Below, one piece after another: positions 52,739 to 62,238 of a DNA stretch of 64,000 nucleotides; position 1 is the first letter of the stretch; the number at the start of each line of letters is the position of its first letter. This DNA comes from Acidovorax sp. 1608163 (GTDB lineage: Bacteria > Pseudomonadota > Gammaproteobacteria > Burkholderiales > Burkholderiaceae_C): the NCBI RefSeq assembly GCF_003669015.1, contig NZ_CP033069.1, forward strand, positions 2,304,501 to 2,368,500. Reading direction: 5' to 3'. A program made the translations under genes and the position numbers. The notes beneath the pieces were generated by a model, which was not told where the DNA came from, did not search any database, and was given only the letters and a program-made list of their open reading frames with translations.

Positions 52739-52986
52739 GGGATGGCCACGCCTGGGGCGCCTGCAGCGGCGGCTGCGGCGGCCCATGCCGCACAAGGCAA
52801 AGCTCTGGGCACCATGCCCGCTCTCTCACATGTCCACCGTGGTGAATGCATGCCCATCCCCTCGCAAATGTTGTGGTGCACGGTGTGGGCGCCTGATTTA
52901 GAACCGGTTCCAAGACCCAAACCCCTGCACTCTTTGTGGTGTGGAATCAGTCTAACTTCCCGTCGGCAATTCAAGTCAAAATGGCA

Positions 52987-53030
52987 CATGGCGCTTACGG
53001 AATAAGCGCCAAAAGCTATCAAATAAATAG
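52987..53030. repeat. Dispersed intergenic repeat, copy 5
   Basis: CATGGCGCTTACGGAATAAG then CGCCAAAAGCTATC, a shorter member of the family with arms GGCGCTTA and TAAGCGCC. It lies in the divergent gap before the EVE gene, which argues against the longer frame open upstream of that gene. Confidence 0.6.
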
Positions 53031-53064
53031 CACAAACACCCTGTCAATCCTGCCCGCCAGCCCC

Positions 53065-53553
<489 letters not shown>

Positions 53554-53609
53554 GCGTTGCGGCGGGGCTGCACACGCTGTTGCGGCGCTGATTGAGCACC
53601 GATTCAGCG

Positions 53610-54563
53610 CTACCCGGCCTGGTACACCAACACCTTCAGTGCCCTGCCCTCGTCCACATCGGCAAACACGGCAGGGTTGGCCACGCGCTCCAAAAACTTC
53701 AGCTCGGGTGCGAATTCCTGCATCTGGTTTTGCAAAAAGTCCACGCCCAGCTCGGGTGCGTTCAGGCACAGCAAGGCATGGCCGCCTGGTGCCAGCAAAT
53801 CGGGCAGGCGCCGCATGAGGCGGGCATAGTCTTTGGTGGCCACGAAGCTGCCTTTTTGGTAGCTGGGCGGGTCCACGATGACCAGCCCATACGGCCCGCT
53901 GCGGGTGATCTTGCCCCAGCTGCTGAAAATGTCGTGCGCCAAAAAGCTGGCCCCGGTGGTGATGCCGTTGAGCTGATGGTTTTGCTGGCCAATGCCCATG
54001 GCGCCATGGCTCATGTCCACGTTGACCACCTGCTTGGCCCCGCCCTGCAGCGCCACCACTGAAAAGGCGCAGGTGTAGGCAAACAGGTTGAGCACCTTCA
54101 GACCATAGCGGTCTTGCCTGCGGGCCTCGGCATAGTTGCGCACCCAGCGGCGGCCTTCGGCCATGTCCAGGAACAGGCCATGGTTCTGGCCGCGCAGCAC
54201 ATGGGTTTTGAAGCGAGCGCCCTGCTCGGTCACGGTGTGCGGGTCAGGCACCTCGCCTTGCATCAGCCGCGTTTCGGTGCGGCCCTGGGTGCGCAGCGCT
54301 TCGTTGCGGCACTGAAACACCCAGTTCAGCGGCTGGCCTGGGGCGATGGAATTCCAGCGTTCCGCCAGAGCCGCGCCGATGGCCGCCAGTTGCCCCTCGG
54401 TTTCGTCGCCTGCAGGCAGAAAGCTGGTGAGCACAAAGACGGGTGGATAGGCATCCAGCGTCCACTGCTCGCAGCCTGGGTAGCGGCCCCCACGGCCGTG
54501 AAAGATGCGTTGCACATCGGTGGGCAGGGGCATGGAGGCGATGGCGTCGAGCAGGGCTTGCAT
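53610..54563 (-). CDS. Class I SAM-dependent methyltransferase (RlmI-like)
   Basis: Start taken at 54563 (MQALLDAIASMPLPTDVQRIFHGRGG). The C-terminal Rossmann fold shows the SAM-binding VLNLFAYTCAFSVVALQGGAKQVVNVDMS and the catalytic motif LVIVDPPSYQKGSF. The middle segment GLFLDMAEGRRWV is typical of the RlmI/RlmK group that methylates 23S rRNA cytosines. The usual N-terminal PUA domain of RlmI is missing, so the substrate may differ. About 317 residues. Confidence 0.85.
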   Translation of the reverse strand: MQALLDAIASMPLPTDVQRIFHGRGGRYPGCEQWTLDAYPPVFVLTSFLPAGDETEGQLAAIGAALAERWNSIAPGQPLNWVFQCRNEALRTQGRTETRLMQGEVPDPHTVTEQGARFKTHVLRGQNHGLFLDMAEGRRWVRNYAEARRQDRYGLKVLNLFAYTCAFSVVALQGGAKQVVNVDMSHGAMGIGQQNHQLNGITTGASFLAHDIFSSWGKITRSGPYGLVIVDPPSYQKGSFVATKDYARLMRRLPDLLAPGGHALLCLNAPELGVDFLQNQMQEFAPELKFLERVANPAVFADVDEGRALKVLVYQAG

Positions 54564-54731
54564 TCGGTATGGCTTCTGGCAGTAGGGGCGTAGGTGCCCC
54601 AAAAACTGGCTGCCGCTGCAGGACTGGCACGGCAAAGGCTGCCGGTGTGTGTCGCTGGGAGCGGAGGGATTCGAGGGCTCTGAAGCTTACTTGTTCTTTG
54701 CCTCTTTGCAGCTTCCAGCCGCGTCAGTTCG

Positions 54732-55352
54732 TCAGTGCCCGCCCTGCAATGCCTCCAGCGCCACATGCTGCAGCAACATGATGGTTTTGCCGTCCTCAAT
54801 GGTGCCTGCACGGATGCCCGCCAGCGCTTCGCTCAGCGCCATCTCGACCACCTCGATGTCTTCGCCTTCGTGCGCCAACCCCCCGCCCTCTTGAACACGG
54901 TCTGCCGCTTCGTAGTCGGCCACAAAGAAGTGCAGCTTTTCGGTGACGGAGCCAGGGCTCATGTAGGCCTCAAACACCTTGCGGGGGGCGCGGATGCGGT
55001 AGCCGGTTTCTTCTTCGGCTTCGCGGCGGATGCAGGTCTCCGGGTCGTCGCCATCGAGCAGGCCGGCGCAGGCTTCCAGCAGATGGCCATCGGCGCAGCC
55101 GTTGAGGAACGCTGGCAGGCGGAACTGCCGCGTGAGCACCACCGTGCCGCGCCGTGGATTGAACAGCAGCAACGTGGCGCCGTTGCCCCGGTCGTAGGCC
55201 TCACGGCTCAGGCGCTGCCACTGGCCGTCGCGGCGTTGCAACTCGAACGTGACCTTGCGCAGCACATACCAGTCGTTCGACAGCAACTGCACGTCCAGCA
55301 GGCGCACATGCTCGGCCTGGGCGTTGATGGGGGCGGGTGAGGGGCGGCTCAT
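54732..55352 (-). CDS. NUDIX hydrolase, NudK/GDP-mannose pyrophosphatase-like
   Basis: A 206-residue protein. The Nudix box reads GLLDGDDPETCIRREAEEETG, with Asp in place of the first Glu as in NudK-type enzymes. The N-terminus (LLSNDWYVLRKVTFELQRRDG) matches the beta-rich dimerisation domain of this group. It would hydrolyse GDP-mannose or related nucleotide sugars. Its start overlaps the end of the DUF4406 gene by four bases. Confidence 0.88.
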   Translation of the reverse strand: MSRPSPAPINAQAEHVRLLDVQLLSNDWYVLRKVTFELQRRDGQWQRLSREAYDRGNGATLLLFNPRRGTVVLTRQFRLPAFLNGCADGHLLEACAGLLDGDDPETCIRREAEEETGYRIRAPRKVFEAYMSPGSVTEKLHFFVADYEAADRVQEGGGLAHEGEDIEVVEMALSEALAGIRAGTIEDGKTIMLLQHVALEALQGGH

Positions 55353-55759
55353 GCGGCAGCCCCTTCGTGGCTCGCCGCCCGCACCGGCAATTCGTCGATG
55401 TGGTGGTACACCGGCAGGCCCCGCACCTGCGCCCGGGCCACATCCATGTCCGCACCACGCGATGCGCCGGGCAAGCGCAACACTGCGTCGCAGCGCGCCA
55501 GCAGCCGCTCAGCCACCGGGTACTGGTAGGCACGGAACACCGCATCGCCGGGCTCGCGCCCACCCGCCGCATGGATGATGGGCAACGCCAGCCATTCGCC
55601 CAACAACGGGAGATGGCCTCGCTCGTAGATGGGCAGTGCCGCAGCCTCCAGCCGCGCACGGTTGGCTGCGATTTTGGTGGGATCGCCGTCGGTGCCCGAC
55701 AGGTAGGGGCCCGCAATCAGGACCAGCAGTGGGCGATCGGGTGCATCGGTGTCAGGCAT
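55349..55759 (-). CDS. DUF4406 nucleoside-deoxyribosyltransferase-like protein
   Basis: A 136-residue protein with VLIAGPYLSGTDGDPTKIAANRARLEAAALPIYERGHLP at the start and LLARCDAVLRLPGASRGADMDVARAQVRGLPVYH later. This is the layout of DUF4406 and nucleoside 2-deoxyribosyltransferase-fold proteins, in which an Asp/Glu pair binds a nucleoside. Coupled to the NUDIX gene, so a nucleotide-salvage or house-cleaning role is plausible. Confidence 0.8.
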   Translation of the reverse strand: MPDTDAPDRPLLVLIAGPYLSGTDGDPTKIAANRARLEAAALPIYERGHLPLLGEWLALPIIHAAGGREPGDAVFRAYQYPVAERLLARCDAVLRLPGASRGADMDVARAQVRGLPVYHHIDELPVRAASHEGAAA

Positions 55760-55781
55760 TGGATTGTCAAAAGGTTGATTT

Positions 55782-55818
55782 GTGCAATATCATGCACTTT
55801 CAATTAAATTCGTGCAAT
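55782..55818. promoter_or_regulatory. Operator candidates in the DUF4406/DeoR divergent promoter
   Basis: GTGCA-6-TGCAC forms an inverted repeat at 55782-55797. GTGCAAT recurs 30 bp later (55812-55818), about three helical turns away. The position directly before the DeoR-type gene suits autoregulation. Confidence 0.55.
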
Positions 55819-55855
55819 CACATTTCTGCGCCTAACCTTTCAGACAAACCACGCC

Positions 55856-56617
55856 ATGCTCACCACCCAGCGCAAGCAACTCATCCTCCAGCGCCTTCGG
55901 CAGGAGGGCCAGATCGTGGCCAAGGCATTCAGCGAAGAGCTGGGCATCTCAGAAGACACGGTACGGCGCGATCTGCGCGAGCTGGCCGCCGAAGGCCAGC
56001 TGCAGCGCGTGCACGGTGGTGCGCTGCCCGCTTCTGCCGCCATCGGTGATATGCAGGTGCGCGCTGTTTTGGCTCCCGACGAAAAACGGGCCCTGGGCCG
56101 CGCTGGCGCAGCGCTGGTGCAGCCGGGCCAGGTGGTGATCCTGGACGGAGGCACCACATCGCTGCAAGTGGTGCAGCACCTGCCGCTCACCCTGCGCGCC
56201 ACGGTGGTCACCCACAGCCCCACCATTGCGGTAGCACTGACTGGCCATGCGCAGATCGAGGTGCTGGTGTTGGGCGGCCGTCTGTTTCGGCATTCCATGG
56301 TGAACGTGGGCGCCAGCGTGGTGGAAGCCGCCGCCCGGCTTCGCGCGGATCTGTACCTCATGGGGGTGACTGGTGTGCACGCCCAGGCGGGGCTGACCAC
56401 GGGCGATTTTGAAGAGGCCGCAGTCAAGCGGGCACTGCACGAGCGCGCGGCCGAGACCGTGGTGCTGGCCTCTGCGGACAAGCTGGGTGCGGCTTCAACT
56501 TTCACTATTGCCCCCCTCAGCGAACTTGCGGCCCTGGTGGTGCCCGCCTCCACCCCAGCCCCCTTGCGCAAAAAGCTTCAGGCGGGCGGCGTGAAGGTCA
56601 GCACCGCCATGGCCTGA
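55856..56617 (+). CDS. DeoR/GlpR family transcriptional regulator
   Basis: A 253-residue protein. The DeoR HTH is clear: LTTQRKQLILQRLRQEGQIVAKAFSEELGISEDTVRRDLRELAAEGQLQRVHGGALP. The C-terminal sugar-phosphate-binding domain has VILDGGTTSLQVVQHLP, then VTHSPTIAVAL, and MGVTGVHAQAGLTTGDFEEAAVKRAL. Such repressors respond to phosphorylated sugars or nucleosides. It is divergent from the DUF4406-NUDIX pair, which may be its target. Its stop directly abuts the stop of the convergent LysR gene. Confidence 0.92.
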   Translation: MLTTQRKQLILQRLRQEGQIVAKAFSEELGISEDTVRRDLRELAAEGQLQRVHGGALPASAAIGDMQVRAVLAPDEKRALGRAGAALVQPGQVVILDGGTTSLQVVQHLPLTLRATVVTHSPTIAVALTGHAQIEVLVLGGRLFRHSMVNVGASVVEAAARLRADLYLMGVTGVHAQAGLTTGDFEEAAVKRALHERAAETVVLASADKLGAASTFTIAPLSELAALVVPASTPAPLRKKLQAGGVKVSTAMA

Positions 56618-57520
56618 TCAGCTGGCAGACGCCGCGCTCTGGCGCAAATGGGCCACCAGCGCCTGTGCAAAGCCGGACAGCACCGCGCCCTTGCGCACGC
56701 AAATCTGCAGGTCGCGCTGTGCCCAGGGCTCGTTCATTTCCAGCACCACGGGCGGCTCGCTCAACCCTGCCACCTGCAAGGCGGCACCCCGTGGCACCAG
56801 GCCAATGCCCACACCTGCCCCGACCATGCGGCACACGGCCTCAAAACTGCGCACCTGGATGCGCACATCGAGGTGGCGCCCCAGTGCGGCTGCTGCGTTC
56901 ATCGTGAAAGTGTGGATGGCAGAGCCCGCATGCAACATGACAAAGGCATGGTCAATCACCTCGGCAAACCCCACCTGCGAGCGCCCTGCCAGCCCATGGC
57001 CTGCAGGCACGATGAGCACCAGGCGGTCCTGCCGGTACGGAACCAGTTCCACCCCCGCGCCCGAGCCACTGTCTGCCAGCACGCCCACCTCGATCTCACC
57101 ACCGGCCACCGCCACCACAATTTCTGCGCTGGTGCGCTCCTCCAGCGTCACGCTCACCTGCGGGTGCTGCTTCAAAAAACCGGCCAGGTCGTCGGGCAAA
57201 AAGGTGTGCGTGGCGTGCGTGTTGGCCCACAGGCTGACATGGCCGCGAATGCCCGATGCAAACGGCTGCAGGTTGGCGTGCATTTGCTCGATGCGCGCAA
57301 ACACCTCGCGGGCGTTGCGCAGCAGGGCCTCGCCCGCAGGCGTGAGGGCCAGGCCCCGGGTCTGGCGCTCAAACAGCGGCGTGTTCAGGGCATCCTCCAG
57401 CCGCCGCAGCCGGTGGCTGGCCGACGAAGGGGCCAGGCAAGCCCGCGCGGCGCCGCGTGTGAGGTTGCGCTCCTCGGCCATGGCCACAAACAGGCGCAAA
57501 TCCACAAGGTCGTAGTTCAC
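56618..57520 (-). CDS. LysR family transcriptional regulator
   Basis: The GTG at 57520 (VNYDLVDLRLFVAMAEERNLTRGAAR) is chosen because the LysR HTH begins there; the longer frame to 57676 is not protein-like. The HTH continues APSSASHRLRRLEDALNTPLFERQTRG LALTPAGEALL. The substrate-binding domain of about 200 residues includes GGEIEVGVLADSG and GAGVGIGLVPRG. It is divergent from the EamA transporter, its probable target. Confidence 0.92.
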   Translation of the reverse strand: MNYDLVDLRLFVAMAEERNLTRGAARACLAPSSASHRLRRLEDALNTPLFERQTRGLALTPAGEALLRNAREVFARIEQMHANLQPFASGIRGHVSLWANTHATHTFLPDDLAGFLKQHPQVSVTLEERTSAEIVVAVAGGEIEVGVLADSGSGAGVELVPYRQDRLVLIVPAGHGLAGRSQVGFAEVIDHAFVMLHAGSAIHTFTMNAAAALGRHLDVRIQVRSFEAVCRMVGAGVGIGLVPRGAALQVAGLSEPPVVLEMNEPWAQRDLQICVRKGAVLSGFAQALVAHLRQSAASAS

Positions 57521-57704
57521 AAACGGGCTCCTGGCTGGGGTGGCGGACTGTGCGCTGCGTTCGTATTTAACGAACGCATGCTTGGGGAATGGGCAATTGT
57601 GCCGCCGGTGCGCCTCAGGGATCATCGCCCATCGTTGAACCCTTGCCACGGCAAGCGTTCGCCCTGTCCGCATCACTTACCCATTTTGGACGCTGCCCCT
57701 TCCC

Positions 57705-58682
57705 ATGCCCTGGAAACACTGGTCCGCCGAACGCCTCGGCATTGTTCTGGCCGTTTTGGCTGCCCTGGGCTTTTCCTTTAAAGCCATTTTTGTGAAGCTG
57801 GCCTACGCGGTGCCGCAAGCCGTGCCGGTGGATTCGGTCACCCTGCTGGCCCTGCGCATGGCGTTTTCCGTGCCCGTGTTTGCCTGGGTGGGTTGGCGCG
57901 CCAGCCGCGCCCTGGCCCCGCTGCCTCGGCGCGACTGGTTGGTGGTCATCGCGCTGGGCTTGCTGGGGTACTACGGCTCCAGCATCCTCGACTTCATGGG
58001 CTTGCAGTACATCACCGCCAGCCTGGAGCGGCTGATCCTGTTCACCTACCCCACCCTCACCATCCTGATTGGCGTGCTGTTCATGGGCAAACGGGCATCT
58101 CGGCGCGAGCTGGGGGCGCTGCTGCTGTCCTATGCGGGCATTGGCCTGGCGTTTGCGCACGACTTGCACATTGCGGGGGACACGCGCGCCGTGCTCATCG
58201 GGGCCGGTTTTGTGTTCGGCTCAGCGGTGTCTTACGCGTTCTATCAGGCGGGCAGCGAGCCTGCCATCCGCAGGCTGGGCGCAGCGCACTTCACCGCCTT
58301 GGCCATGTTGGTCTCCACGGGTGCCACGCTGCTGCACTTTGGGGTGTCGCAGCCTGTGGGCGCGTTGGTGCAGCCCACCCCGGTCTATCTGCACGCGTTG
58401 GGCATGGCCCTTTTCTCGACCGTGCTGCCCGTGTTCATGACCTCGGCCGCCATCCGCCGCATTGGCGCCGCCAAAACCGCGCTGATCGGCACGCTGGGGC
58501 CGGTGCTCACGATCTTTTTTGGCTGCTGGTTGCTGGACGAGCCCTTGTCCTGGCCGCAGATGGCGGGGGCGGCGCTGGTGTTGGCGGGGGTGTTGTTGAT
58601 CAGCAAGCGGGGGGTGCCTGCAGTGAGTCCATCCCCGAGTGCTGTTCATCCGTTAGCCAAGCCGGGCACCCCATCTGCCTGA
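57705..58682 (+). CDS. DMT superfamily (EamA) transporter
   Basis: A 325-residue protein with ten predicted membrane helices in two EamA repeats. The first repeat includes GIVLAVLAALGFSFKAIFVKLAY and DFMGLQYITASLERLILFTYPTL. The second ends GTLGPVLTIFFGCWLLDEPLSWPQMAGAALVLAGVLLI, the usual EamA ending. It exports or imports small metabolites, the substrate being unknown. It is divergent from the LysR gene with a gap of about 185 bp. Confidence 0.9.
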   Translation: MPWKHWSAERLGIVLAVLAALGFSFKAIFVKLAYAVPQAVPVDSVTLLALRMAFSVPVFAWVGWRASRALAPLPRRDWLVVIALGLLGYYGSSILDFMGLQYITASLERLILFTYPTLTILIGVLFMGKRASRRELGALLLSYAGIGLAFAHDLHIAGDTRAVLIGAGFVFGSAVSYAFYQAGSEPAIRRLGAAHFTALAMLVSTGATLLHFGVSQPVGALVQPTPVYLHALGMALFSTVLPVFMTSAAIRRIGAAKTALIGTLGPVLTIFFGCWLLDEPLSWPQMAGAALVLAGVLLISKRGVPAVSPSPSAVHPLAKPGTPSA

Positions 58683-58691
58683 GCCACCGCT

Positions 58692-60140
58692 TCAACGCAA
58701 GCCCAACCGCGTCATCTTCTTGATCAGCCCCACCCGCGAGATTCCCAGCCGCCGGGCGGCCTCCGACTGATTGCCAGCCACCGCCGCCAGCGTGTCGCGG
58801 AGCATGCGCACTTCCAGCTCCATCAGGGCTGCGTCCAGTGGCCCGGTGCTGCCCTGCGTGCCAAGTGTGGCGTGGTGGGCGGGGGCAATGTCGCTTGCGT
58901 CGGGTAGGTCGCCGCTGGCCAGTTGCAGCAGCTCGGCATCGACCTCACGCTGGCCAGGCATCAGCAGTGCCCCGGCAGACTCCACCACGGCCTTGAGCTC
59001 GCGCACATTGCCCGGCCACTCGCGCGCCATCAGCCACGCCAGGGCGCTGGCCGACAGGCTGGCGCGGTGCGCCACGCGGTGCAAAAAGCGCGTGGCAAGC
59101 AACGGGATGTCGGCGGGCCGCTCGGCCAGCGGCGGGGTGCGCAGCACCACGCCCTTGAGGCGGTAAAACAGGTCTTCGCGGAACGTGCCTTCGCGCACCA
59201 TCGCTTCCAGGTCGCGGTGGGTGGCGGCCACCACACGGGTGTCGGCGCGCTTGGGCACACGGCCGCCCACGGGCACAAAAGTGCCCTCTTGCAAAAAGCG
59301 CAGTAGCTTGACCTGCATGGGCGGCGGCATTTCGCCCACCTCGTCCAGAAACAGCGTGCCGCCGTGTGCAGCCTCCACCAGGCCGGGCTGGTCGCGGTAG
59401 GCCCCGGTGAAGCTGCCCTTCATGTGCCCGAAAAGCTCGCTCTCCAGCAGCTCGGCCGACAGGGCGCCGCAGTGGATGGCGACAAAGGCCTCGCTCTTGC
59501 GGGCGCTGCAGGCGTGCAAGGCGCGGGCCACCAGTTCTTTACCGGTGCCCGTGGGGCCCAGCACCAGCACGCTGACGTGGGTGGGTGCCACGCGGCGCAC
59601 CAGGGCGCGCAATTGCACCGTGGCCGCCGCCTGCCCCACCATACCCAGGTCGTCCAGCGACTGCCCTGCGCGCAGGGTTGCCAGTTCGGCATCCAGCCTC
59701 GCCTTGCGCAGCCCGCGTGCCACCACAAACCGCAGCATGTCGGGGTCGATGGGTTTGGTCAGAAAGTCCCAGGCGCCCAGCTCGGTGGCGCGCAGGGCCA
59801 GCGCGTGGTCCCCGTGGCCGGTCAGCACCACCACCGGCACACGCGCAAAACGCGGAATCAGCTCCAGGCCGATCTCCGGGTCCATGTGCGGCGGCATGGC
59901 CAGGTCCAGCAGCACCAGTTCAGGCTGCTGTTTGGCAAACGCCGCCAGGGCCTGCTCGCCATCGCCCGCCAGCGTGACGGTGTGGCCCAGGTTGCGCAAA
60001 AAGGCACCGCCCAGCCGCTGAAAAGCCGCCTCGTCGTCGACCAGCAGCACATGGCCGTTCTGCGGCTCGCCTGCTGGCGTGGCGTCTTGCCCTGCATCCG
60101 GCGGGGCGTCGGCGGCGTTGTCTGTGGTGTTGGCGGTCAT
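58692..60140 (-). CDS. NtrC-family sigma-54-dependent response regulator
   Basis: Start taken at 60140, overlapping the kinase stop by four bases. The receiver has LLVDDEAAF, phosphoacceptor Asp in LVLLDLAMP and Lys in FLTKPIDP. The AAA+ domain has Walker A GPTGTGKELVARALH, the sigma-54 contact loop in GSFTGAYRDQPGL and Walker B GGTLFLDEVGEMP. The C-terminal Fis-type HTH is NQSEAARRLGISRVGLIKKMTRLGL. The loop reads SFTGAY in place of the common GAFTGA and still has the essential FTGA. It should activate sigma-54 promoters. Confidence 0.93.
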   Translation of the reverse strand: MTANTTDNAADAPPDAGQDATPAGEPQNGHVLLVDDEAAFQRLGGAFLRNLGHTVTLAGDGEQALAAFAKQQPELVLLDLAMPPHMDPEIGLELIPRFARVPVVVLTGHGDHALALRATELGAWDFLTKPIDPDMLRFVVARGLRKARLDAELATLRAGQSLDDLGMVGQAAATVQLRALVRRVAPTHVSVLVLGPTGTGKELVARALHACSARKSEAFVAIHCGALSAELLESELFGHMKGSFTGAYRDQPGLVEAAHGGTLFLDEVGEMPPPMQVKLLRFLQEGTFVPVGGRVPKRADTRVVAATHRDLEAMVREGTFREDLFYRLKGVVLRTPPLAERPADIPLLATRFLHRVAHRASLSASALAWLMAREWPGNVRELKAVVESAGALLMPGQREVDAELLQLASGDLPDASDIAPAHHATLGTQGSTGPLDAALMELEVRMLRDTLAAVAGNQSEAARRLGISRVGLIKKMTRLGLR

Positions 60141-62041
60141 GGCAGGCGTTGTGTCGTCGTCAAAGGAAAGCGCAGCGTGAAGCAGGTGCTCCATGGCGGC
60201 CGCTCTGTCAGCGCCACCGAGCCACCGTGCGCGGCCATGATGCGGGCCACGATGGCCAGGCCCAGCCCGGTGCCACCGGGGCTGCGCGATGCAAAGGGCT
60301 CGAATAGGCGGCTGCGGATTTCATCCGGCACGCCGGGGCCGGCGTCGCAGATGTGCAGCAGCACGGCGTTGTCGGTGGTTTCTGCGTCGATGTGCACGGG
60401 GCTGTGGGTTGCTGCCGCTGTTGCGCCGCCACCGGCATCGGTATACCCGGCATCGGACGCCAGTGCGATGCGCGCGTTCTCTAGCAAGTTGGTCAGCGCC
60501 TGGTCCACGCGCCGGGGGTCGGCCTGCAGCACCAGCGGCTGGGCCAGGCCCGCACCCAGGCTCACCTCCGGCAGGCGCAGGGCCGCGTTGCGCACATGGG
60601 CGGCCAGGTCCAGTTCACGGGGCACCAGCTTCCAGGGCTTGGCAAAGTCCAGCAGGTCGTGCGTCAGGTTGGCAATGCGCGCCACTTGGTCGGCCACCTC
60701 GCGCCGCGTCTCGCCGGGCGCCGCGGCCACGGCCACGGCCATCGAGATGATGTTGAGCGGGTTGCGGATATCGTGCGCCACCGTGGCGGCCAGCGCACCC
60801 AGCTCGGCCAGCCGCGCTTGCAACTGGCGCTCGCGTTCGCGGGCGGCAAACTGCTGGGCCTGCTCTACGCGCGCAGCGGCTTCAGCCACCACCGTACCAA
60901 ACAGTTCGGCCACATGGCGCGGCCCGGGCGGTGCAGCGTCCCAGCCCTGCAGCGTGGTTTGCCAGCCTTGCTCGCCCGGGGTGCACACCAGCTGCGGGGT
61001 GCTCCCCGGTGGCGTTGATGGGGCTGATGACGTTGAGGGTGTTGTTGATGCGGACGGAGCGCCAATCTGCACCTCCACCTGCGTGCCAATGCGCGCACTC
61101 AGCAGCATGGCGGCCTGCTGCGCCAGGGCCTCGGGCGTCTCCGCCGACAGCAGCGCGCTGCGCCACGCACCCAGGTCGGCAATCGACACCTCACCCCCTG
61201 GGTAGATCAGCCGCTCGGCCACGCGGCGCACCGGGCCGTTGAGCGCCAGCACACTGGCCGCTACCGCCAGCCCACCCAGCCAGCGCGATTCAAACGGCAG
61301 CAGTGGCGTGAGCGCCAGCACCACCGCCCCCAGCGCCAGCAGCAGCGCCCACACCAAGGCGCGGCGCGCCCAGGCATTGGCCACAAACACGCCGTAGCGC
61401 AAGATGCCGTAGACCAAAATCAACGAGTACAGTGGCAGGCCGAGCAAGGGAAACGGATAGATCGGAAGATCCAGCACCGCAATGCCGTAGCCCGCCAGGC
61501 ACAGCAGGCCCCACAGGCACGATGCGGTGACCGCAGCAATTTGCCGAAACTTTTGCCCGTCGCCAGACTGGCGTGCACGCAGCAAAGCATGCACCAGCAC
61601 CGCCACACCTCCAATGCCCAGAATGACCCAGGCCATGCTGGCCACAGCGCCTACGGTGTCTGCAACCGCAATCCAGCCTATGTCACGGTGATGGATCAAG
61701 TGCCCTGGCACCAAAACCATGGAAACCACCGTAGCGCACCCGCCCAGCGCATAGGCTGCCGCAACACCCCAGCGTCCCAAGTCCACACGGCAAAACACCG
61801 TGCAGAAATGAAAGAACAGCGCAGAGGCAAATGGCGCCGTCGCCAGCAAGCGCATGGCCACAGGCTCGGTCTCTGGGCCTAGCCAGTTGGGTAGTTCGTT
61901 GCCCACCATCCACAGCGAGATGCCGGTCAAGAAAGCCGCCAAAAGCCGGGCACCCGCCACACGGTCTGCCCACGCCAGCAGCACGGCGGCCAGCACCAGC
62001 GTTTCGAGCACCGAAAACCCCAGGACGGCGTGGATCAGCAT
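60137..62041 (-). CDS. Multi-spanning membrane sensor histidine kinase
   Basis: Start taken at 62041 (MLIHAVLGFSVLETLVLAAVLLAWADR). About eight membrane helices occupy the first 300 residues. A poorly conserved GAF-like or linker region of about 130 residues follows, with a Ser/Thr/Pro-rich stretch. The H-box is ALAATVAHDIRNPLNIISM, the N-box ALTNLLENARIAL and the G-boxes ICDAGPGVPDE and GGTGLGLAIVARIM. It is the partner of the NtrC-type regulator; the ligand is unknown. Confidence 0.9.
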   Translation of the reverse strand: MLIHAVLGFSVLETLVLAAVLLAWADRVAGARLLAAFLTGISLWMVGNELPNWLGPETEPVAMRLLATAPFASALFFHFCTVFCRVDLGRWGVAAAYALGGCATVVSMVLVPGHLIHHRDIGWIAVADTVGAVASMAWVILGIGGVAVLVHALLRARQSGDGQKFRQIAAVTASCLWGLLCLAGYGIAVLDLPIYPFPLLGLPLYSLILVYGILRYGVFVANAWARRALVWALLLALGAVVLALTPLLPFESRWLGGLAVAASVLALNGPVRRVAERLIYPGGEVSIADLGAWRSALLSAETPEALAQQAAMLLSARIGTQVEVQIGAPSASTTPSTSSAPSTPPGSTPQLVCTPGEQGWQTTLQGWDAAPPGPRHVAELFGTVVAEAAARVEQAQQFAARERERQLQARLAELGALAATVAHDIRNPLNIISMAVAVAAAPGETRREVADQVARIANLTHDLLDFAKPWKLVPRELDLAAHVRNAALRLPEVSLGAGLAQPLVLQADPRRVDQALTNLLENARIALASDAGYTDAGGGATAAATHSPVHIDAETTDNAVLLHICDAGPGVPDEIRSRLFEPFASRSPGGTGLGLAIVARIMAAHGGSVALTERPPWSTCFTLRFPLTTTQRLP

Positions 62042-62238
62042 GTGCAGACAGGGTGGGCAAAGACGTTGCACATGGCGGAGACCTGTTCCTGGGGTTAACG
62101 GTGGGGGCTGCGCGCACTGTAAACCAAGTATGCAGGTCGGCCCGCGAATTTCAATGAAATCAAGCACTTGCAGCGCACGATGAGGCTGGCCCAGGTTTCG
62201 CAATAGACAGAGCAACCGCCACTCTTTCCGAGCCCGCC

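Noticed and set aside
52936..53064. Longer start for the EVE-domain gene
   Set aside because: The added part is encoded by a dispersed intergenic repeat, and EVE proteins start near the WLMKSEP motif.
59364..61205. 613-codon frame antisense to the NtrC-type two-component genes
   Set aside because: Ser/Arg/Ala-rich shadow without any motif; the opposite strand encodes well-conserved kinase and regulator domains.
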